Assembly: GCA_016235345.1 (NCBI GenBank)
Contig: JACRLG010000014.1
Location: forward strand, 30,448-94,447
Direction of reading: 5' to 3'
DNA from: Deltaproteobacteria bacterium
GTDB taxonomy: Bacteria; Desulfobacterota; Desulfobacteria; Desulfobacterales; Desulfatibacillaceae
DNA: 64,000 bases
A program made the translations under genes and the position numbers. The notes under the pieces are model-generated. The model saw only the letters and a list, made by a program, of their open reading frames with translations. It was not told where the DNA came from and made no database searches. Positions 60,939-64,000 of the stretch are shown in pieces. Position 1 is the stretch's first letter. Each line of letters begins with the position of its first letter.

Positions 60939-62183
60939 CTACTCGTAAATTTTTTCGTCGGGAACTTCGCTTCCCGCTGCGTCGTTTTCATGATCCCTGG
61001 CAAGGCTCGCAGCCCGTTTCGTGAAAAATTCCTTGTACCACTCGTGGGCCGTGATGTTGCTCATTATCTCGTTAGTGCCGGTCCAGATGGATGCGAGGCG
61101 AAGATCGCGCACGATGCGCTCCACCGGGTAAATGGTGGTGTAGCCGATGCCGCCCATAACCTGCATGGAATTTTCCGCCACCTTCTGGCAGCTCTCCGTC
61201 ACGAACTTCTTCGATTCGGACACGAGCCGCCGGATCAGGCGGGCGTCGCTGCCTCGGTCAACAGCAAGGGCCGTGGTGTAGATCATGGACCGGCAGGCGT
61301 CCAACAGCATCACGCTTTCCGCGACCTTGAAGCTCACCCCCTGGAAGGTGGCCACGGGCTGGCCGAAAGCCTTTCTGCGGGTGGTGTAGGCCGTGGCCAC
61401 ATCAAGCGCCGGGCGCGCCGCGCCTATGGTCATGGCTGCGGTGCCCAGGCGTTCGGGGATCATCATGGTGTTGAAGACCGCGTAAGCGCCGTTGACCTGG
61501 CCCACGACGTTTTCCTTGGGGACCTTGACGTCCTTGAAAACAAGCCGCCCTGCCCCGCCGCCCCGGCAGCCCATGAGATCGTATAAATAGCCCGTGTCAA
61601 CGCCAACGCTCCGGTCAACTATAAGGCAGGTGAGGCTCTTGTGGGGCTGGGCGCCCGGGTCGGTCTTGGCGTAAACAAGGAAATAGTCCGCGCCTGCCGC
61701 ACCCACTATGAAACGCTTCTGGCCGTTCACCACAAAATGGTCGCCCCTGTCCACGGCAGTTGTGGTGGTGCCGAAAAAGTCCGATCCGCCCCTGGGCTCG
61801 GTTAAGCACTCAGCCGCGAAAAGCTCGCCCCTAAGAAGCGGGGCCACGTATTTTTCCTTTAAAAAATCGGAGCCGTGCAGCATGATGGCGTCGCACACCA
61901 GCTCGGCCCCCACGCCGAACACGCAGGCGAAGATGTAGCCCAGGGTGCCCACCTCCTCCATCAAAGTGGCGGAAGTCACCCAGTCCATGTCCCTGCCGCC
62001 CCATTTTTTGGGGTAGCGCACGCCCAGAAGGTTCCTTCTTGCGGCCTCCTGCAAAAACTCCCTAGGAAAGTCGATCTTGTTGGCGTCCATGTCCAGTATC
62101 ATCTGGCGGGGGACCCATTTTACGAGGTCCCTGGCCTCGTTGCGTATCTTTATCTGCTCCGTTGTTAAAAGATGATCCATCAT
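60939..62183 (-). CDS. Acyl-CoA dehydrogenase
   Basis: 414 residues. FAD-dependent dehydrogenase of acyl-CoA thioesters. CLTEPRGGSD (about 126-135) and the late SIWTGTNEIM are family motifs. At the position of the common Glu of the IYEGT motif there is Thr; instead Glu244 in MIPERLGTA aligns with the alternative catalytic base of isovaleryl- and long-chain-type enzymes. Two ATG codons are adjacent; the first has an AAGGAAAAAGG site. It stands alone; the spacer upstream (shared with rubrerythrin) holds two operator-like elements. Substrate chain unknown. Confidence 0.93.
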   Translation of the reverse strand: MMDHLLTTEQIKIRNEARDLVKWVPRQMILDMDANKIDFPREFLQEAARRNLLGVRYPKKWGGRDMDWVTSATLMEEVGTLGYIFACVFGVGAELVCDAIMLHGSDFLKEKYVAPLLRGELFAAECLTEPRGGSDFFGTTTTAVDRGDHFVVNGQKRFIVGAAGADYFLVYAKTDPGAQPHKSLTCLIVDRSVGVDTGYLYDLMGCRGGGAGRLVFKDVKVPKENVVGQVNGAYAVFNTMMIPERLGTAAMTIGAARPALDVATAYTTRRKAFGQPVATFQGVSFKVAESVMLLDACRSMIYTTALAVDRGSDARLIRRLVSESKKFVTESCQKVAENSMQVMGGIGYTTIYPVERIVRDLRLASIWTGTNEIMSNITAHEWYKEFFTKRAASLARDHENDAAGSEVPDEKIYE

Positions 62184-62278
62184 GGCCTTTTTCCTTTCAG
62201 TGACATAATCGAAAAACCGGGATATAATTTTCTGTCATACCATTTTTCAGTTTCTGACTGTGAAAGGCTGGTGTCAAG

Positions 62279-62306
62279 ATATTTCCATAGGAATATTTCC
62301 ATAGGA
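62279..62306. repeat. Tandem 14-bp direct repeat, operator-like
   Basis: Two exact, abutting copies of ATATTTCCATAGGA (62279-62292 and 62293-62306). Each contains the interrupted palindrome TTCC-ATA-GGAA. It lies between divergent acyl-CoA dehydrogenase and rubrerythrin genes, 95 bases from the former. Confidence 0.6.
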
Positions 62307-62335
62307 ATTTTCAAACGACAGCTGCAAAAAATTTC

Positions 62336-62369
62336 TTGACAAATTTAGGAATAATAACTATTTCTGAAT
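62336..62369 (+). promoter_or_regulatory. Rubrerythrin promoter with a PerR/Fur-like palindrome
   Basis: Consensus -35 TTGACA (62336-62341) directly followed by a 27-bp palindrome: ATTTAGGAATAAT (62343-62355) and ACTATTTCTGAAT (62357-62369) around one A, with ten of thirteen positions symmetric. It covers the spacer and -10 region, a repressor-blocking position. PerR and Fur sites are AT-rich interrupted palindromes of this kind, and PerR commonly controls rubrerythrin; assignment is inference. Confidence 0.6.
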
Positions 62370-62471
62370 CGCTTTTGAAAACAGCTCTGCCTAGATCATT
62401 CCAAAAGGAAAATTTCGGGGCAAATACCTGGAAAACCGATCAACCACAAACTTTTGAAAGGAGATTTTTCC

Positions 62472-62978
62472 ATGAGCAAGACCAGTGAAAATCTGAAGGA
62501 AGCCTTTGCAGGTGAATCCCAGGCCAACCGCAAGTATCTGGCCTTCGCAGCCAAGGCCGAGAAAGAGGGCTACCAAAGGGTCGCACGGCTTTTCAGGGCC
62601 GCAGCAGCAGCCGAGACCGTCCACGCCCACGCCCATCTCGCGGCCCTTGGCGGCATAGGGTCCACCGCCGACAACCTTAAGGAGGCGGTTGAGGGCGAAA
62701 CCCACGAGTTCAAGAACATGTATCCGGGAATGATTGCAGAGGCTCAGCAGGACGGCGACAAGGTCGCCCTTCGCTCCTTCAGTTTCGCCAACGAGGTGGA
62801 GAAAATCCACGCCGGGCTTTACGAAAAAGCCCTTGAAATGCTTGCCGACGAGTCCTTCACCAAGGCAGACACTGAGTACTACGTTTGCGGAATCTGCGGC
62901 TACACCTGCGAGAACGAGCCGCCCGACAACTGCCCGGTATGCAAGGCCAAGGCTGCGAATTTCTCCAAAGTTGATTGA
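62472..62978 (+). CDS. rbr: Rubrerythrin
   Basis: 168 residues; the ATG at 62472 is preceded by GAAAGGAG. The diiron four-helix domain carries LKEAFAGESQANRKY and AAAAETVHAHAHLAA, and the C-terminal rubredoxin domain has CGICGYTCENEPPDNCPVC. It reduces hydrogen peroxide in the cytoplasm of anaerobes using rubredoxin or other donors. Followed by rubredoxin and flavodoxin genes, forming an oxidative-stress/electron-transfer set. It is the classic arrangement of sulfate reducers. Confidence 0.97.
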   Translation: MSKTSENLKEAFAGESQANRKYLAFAAKAEKEGYQRVARLFRAAAAAETVHAHAHLAALGGIGSTADNLKEAVEGETHEFKNMYPGMIAEAQQDGDKVALRSFSFANEVEKIHAGLYEKALEMLADESFTKADTEYYVCGICGYTCENEPPDNCPVCKAKAANFSKVD

Positions 62979-63008
62979 CAGCCTGCTTAAAAACGCGAAT
63001 CGCTGTGT
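62977..63008. repeat. Diverged copy of the end of the 13531-13733 element
   Basis: GACAGCCTGCTTAAAAACGC and the following CGAATCGCTG match the reverse complement of the right end of the element at 13714-13733 and its inner flank in about 24 of 32 positions, nearly all differences being transitions. It overlaps the rubrerythrin stop. Only this end is present. It could be a solo end or a chance resemblance in part. Confidence 0.35.
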
Positions 63009-63044
63009 CGCGTCATTTTTCAAAGAGCTTACAGGGAGGAAACT

Positions 63045-63260
63045 ATGGCCTCACCCGACGAGATGTACCAGTGCCAGACCGTAAACTGCGGATACATCTA
63101 CAACCCGGACAAGGGCGACAGGAAGGGCAAGGTCCCCGCCGGAACGAAATTCGAGGAACTGCCCGAAACCTGGAAATGCCCGGTGTGCGGGGCCACCAGG
63201 AAGTGCTTCAGGCCCCTTGCTGGGCCGGGCTCGACGGCGGAAGTGAAGTGCGAAGTCTGA
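63045..63260 (+). CDS. Rubredoxin-like protein with CX4C first metal pair
   Basis: 71 residues. Iron ligands would be Cys10, Cys15 (CQTVNC), Cys45 and Cys48 (CPVC). The first pair is spaced by four residues where most rubredoxins have two. This spacing is reported for a second rubredoxin type in Desulfovibrio (recollection). It probably donates electrons to rubrerythrin. GGGAGG precedes the ATG. A C-terminal extension of about 15 residues after the fold is also longer than usual. Confidence 0.9.
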   Translation: MASPDEMYQCQTVNCGYIYNPDKGDRKGKVPAGTKFEELPETWKCPVCGATRKCFRPLAGPGSTAEVKCEV

Positions 63261-63332
63261 TTCCGGGCCTGCTGCAAAAAAATGGCGGCACAGGCGCGTT
63301 GACCTGACAGAAAAAGGGAGGGCCTTGTTTAA

Positions 63333-63770
63333 ATGAAAGCACTCGTGGTTTATGCAACCCGCACCGGATCGACACAAAAGATCGCCGAACTGATCGCCGA
63401 AGGCATCCGTTTCGGTGGATTTGACGCGGATATCAAAAACGTGGCCGACGTCAAAAAGGAAGACGACCTCGCAGGCTACGACGCCTATGCCTTCGGTTCG
63501 CCCACCTATCACGGCGACATGATGGCGTCCATGAAGACCGTTCTTTTCCTGGCGGAAAAAGCGGGCCTGGAAAACAAGGTGGGCGGCGCTTTCGGGGCCT
63601 TCGGCTGGAGCGGCGAGGCCCCCCAGCGCATCTACGACACCATGCGGAACATCTTTTCCATGCGCATGGTGAGCGACTCTTTGCGCCTCAAATCAGCCGA
63701 CCTCGGCGGCGGCGTCCAGGCGGCCCAGGCCTACGGCAAGACCATAGCCAACAAGCTTGGCGAGAAGTGA
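63333..63770 (+). CDS. Flavodoxin-like protein (short-chain)
   Basis: 145 residues. The FMN phosphate loop is TRTGST (9-14); further loops FGSPTYHGDMMASMK and FGAFGWSGEAPQRI complete the FMN site. The WSG and HGD motifs resemble the flavodoxin domain of FprA flavo-diiron proteins, but no diiron domain is present. It may carry electrons to rubrerythrin/rubredoxin or to ferredoxin-dependent steps. Last gene before the end of the window; GGGAGG precedes the ATG. Confidence 0.92.
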   Translation: MKALVVYATRTGSTQKIAELIAEGIRFGGFDADIKNVADVKKEDDLAGYDAYAFGSPTYHGDMMASMKTVLFLAEKAGLENKVGGAFGAFGWSGEAPQRIYDTMRNIFSMRMVSDSLRLKSADLGGGVQAAQAYGKTIANKLGEK

Positions 63771-63773
63771 CCT

Positions 63774-63820
63774 TTAAGGCGGTGTGACGGGGGAAACCTG
63801 TCCCCGTCACATCGCCTTAA
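63774..63820. terminator. Long hairpin after the flavodoxin gene
   Basis: Stem 63774-63792 with 63802-63820, one G-U pair, nine-base loop, four bases after the stop. No T-run follows, so it may be a weak terminator or mRNA-stabilising hairpin. Confidence 0.65.
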
Positions 63821-64000
63821 TCGATAAATATAGTGGCATGGTCAGGCTGTTGTTTCGATGCCGACACGTCTATTGGCCGCCTGGTTTTATGCTATTACGA
63901 TAATTTGTTACTGCCAGCCGATAAAAATTATTCCCCTCTGTTCCAGCGTTGAAATCCGCCATAAAATCTTGCTTGCAAACCGGATTGATGAGATAATACA
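63821..64000. other. AT-rich non-coding end of the window
   Basis: 180 bases of AT-richer sequence without a supportable gene, terminator or repeat. Confidence 0.5.

Noticed and set aside
62279..62306. Two-unit repeat as a CRISPR-like array
   Set aside because: Only 14-base units with no spacers; a regulatory site explains it better.

Overview
The window reads as high-GC chromosome from a strictly anaerobic, sulfate-reducing member of the Desulfobacterota (Desulfobacterales-like). The strongest evidence is a complete dsrMKJOP operon (51.4-56.5 kb) preceded by an RsbRD-N-domain gene, together with an AOR-type tungsten oxidoreductase, and a rubrerythrin, rubredoxin and flavodoxin run. No rRNA, tRNA, CRISPR array, intact IS element or phage module was seen.

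Layout. 0-2.2 kb: the C-terminal three quarters of UvrA. 2.2-7.65 kb (minus strand): a tight cluster of three different B12-binding radical SAM proteins and one polytopic flippase-like membrane protein, divergent from an SGNH-hydrolase gene. 7.9-13.5 kb (plus): SGNH hydrolase, a small PLDc_N-like membrane protein, then TetR regulator, HlyD-type adaptor and two ABC ATPases resembling CecR-YbhG-YbhF, but without the expected permease genes; a structured element with inverted-repeat ends lies in their place. 13.8-21.7 kb (minus): a sugar-modification arm with DUF5989, SxtJ-like protein, NodU/CmcH carbamoyltransferase, three glycosyltransferases, a sugar-nucleotide epimerase and a membrane-anchored transglutaminase-like protein. 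21.9-31.1 kb (minus): AOR, an unrecognised AT-rich gene, a zinc-independent MDR oxidoreductase, a J-domain protein translationally coupled to an O-antigen ligase-TPR protein with an N-terminal HTH-like segment, an AT-rich membrane-protein orphan and a PAS protein with a degenerate kinase-like domain.

31.4-50.4 kb (plus): a DUF protein, a winged-helix regulator with a tandem palindromic operator, then a large surface-polysaccharide operon: dehydrogenase-acetyltransferase fusion, non-hydrolysing UDP-sugar 2-epimerase, Wzm/Wzt ABC exporter, O-acyltransferase, glycosyltransferases, methyltransferase, a second transglutaminase-like protein, two tandem asparagine-synthase-type amidotransferases and a second epimerase. 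Together these suggest an ABC-exported polysaccharide carrying a 2,3-diacetamido uronic acid, possibly converted to the uronamide, with optional O-acyl, methyl and carbamoyl decoration.

50.4-64 kb: dsrMKJOP; a HEAT-repeat membrane protein overlapping a CPBP protease; a GNAT protein; a DUF4197 lipoprotein-like exported protein; a ferritin-like protein; an acyl-CoA dehydrogenase; then rubrerythrin-rubredoxin-flavodoxin for oxidative-stress defence, with a PerR/Fur-like palindrome upstream.

No single locus is a clear undescribed defence or biosynthetic system. The best leads are the three-radical-SAM cluster, the HTH-tagged O-antigen ligase, the tandem operator of the polysaccharide regulator and the permease-less ABC operon.
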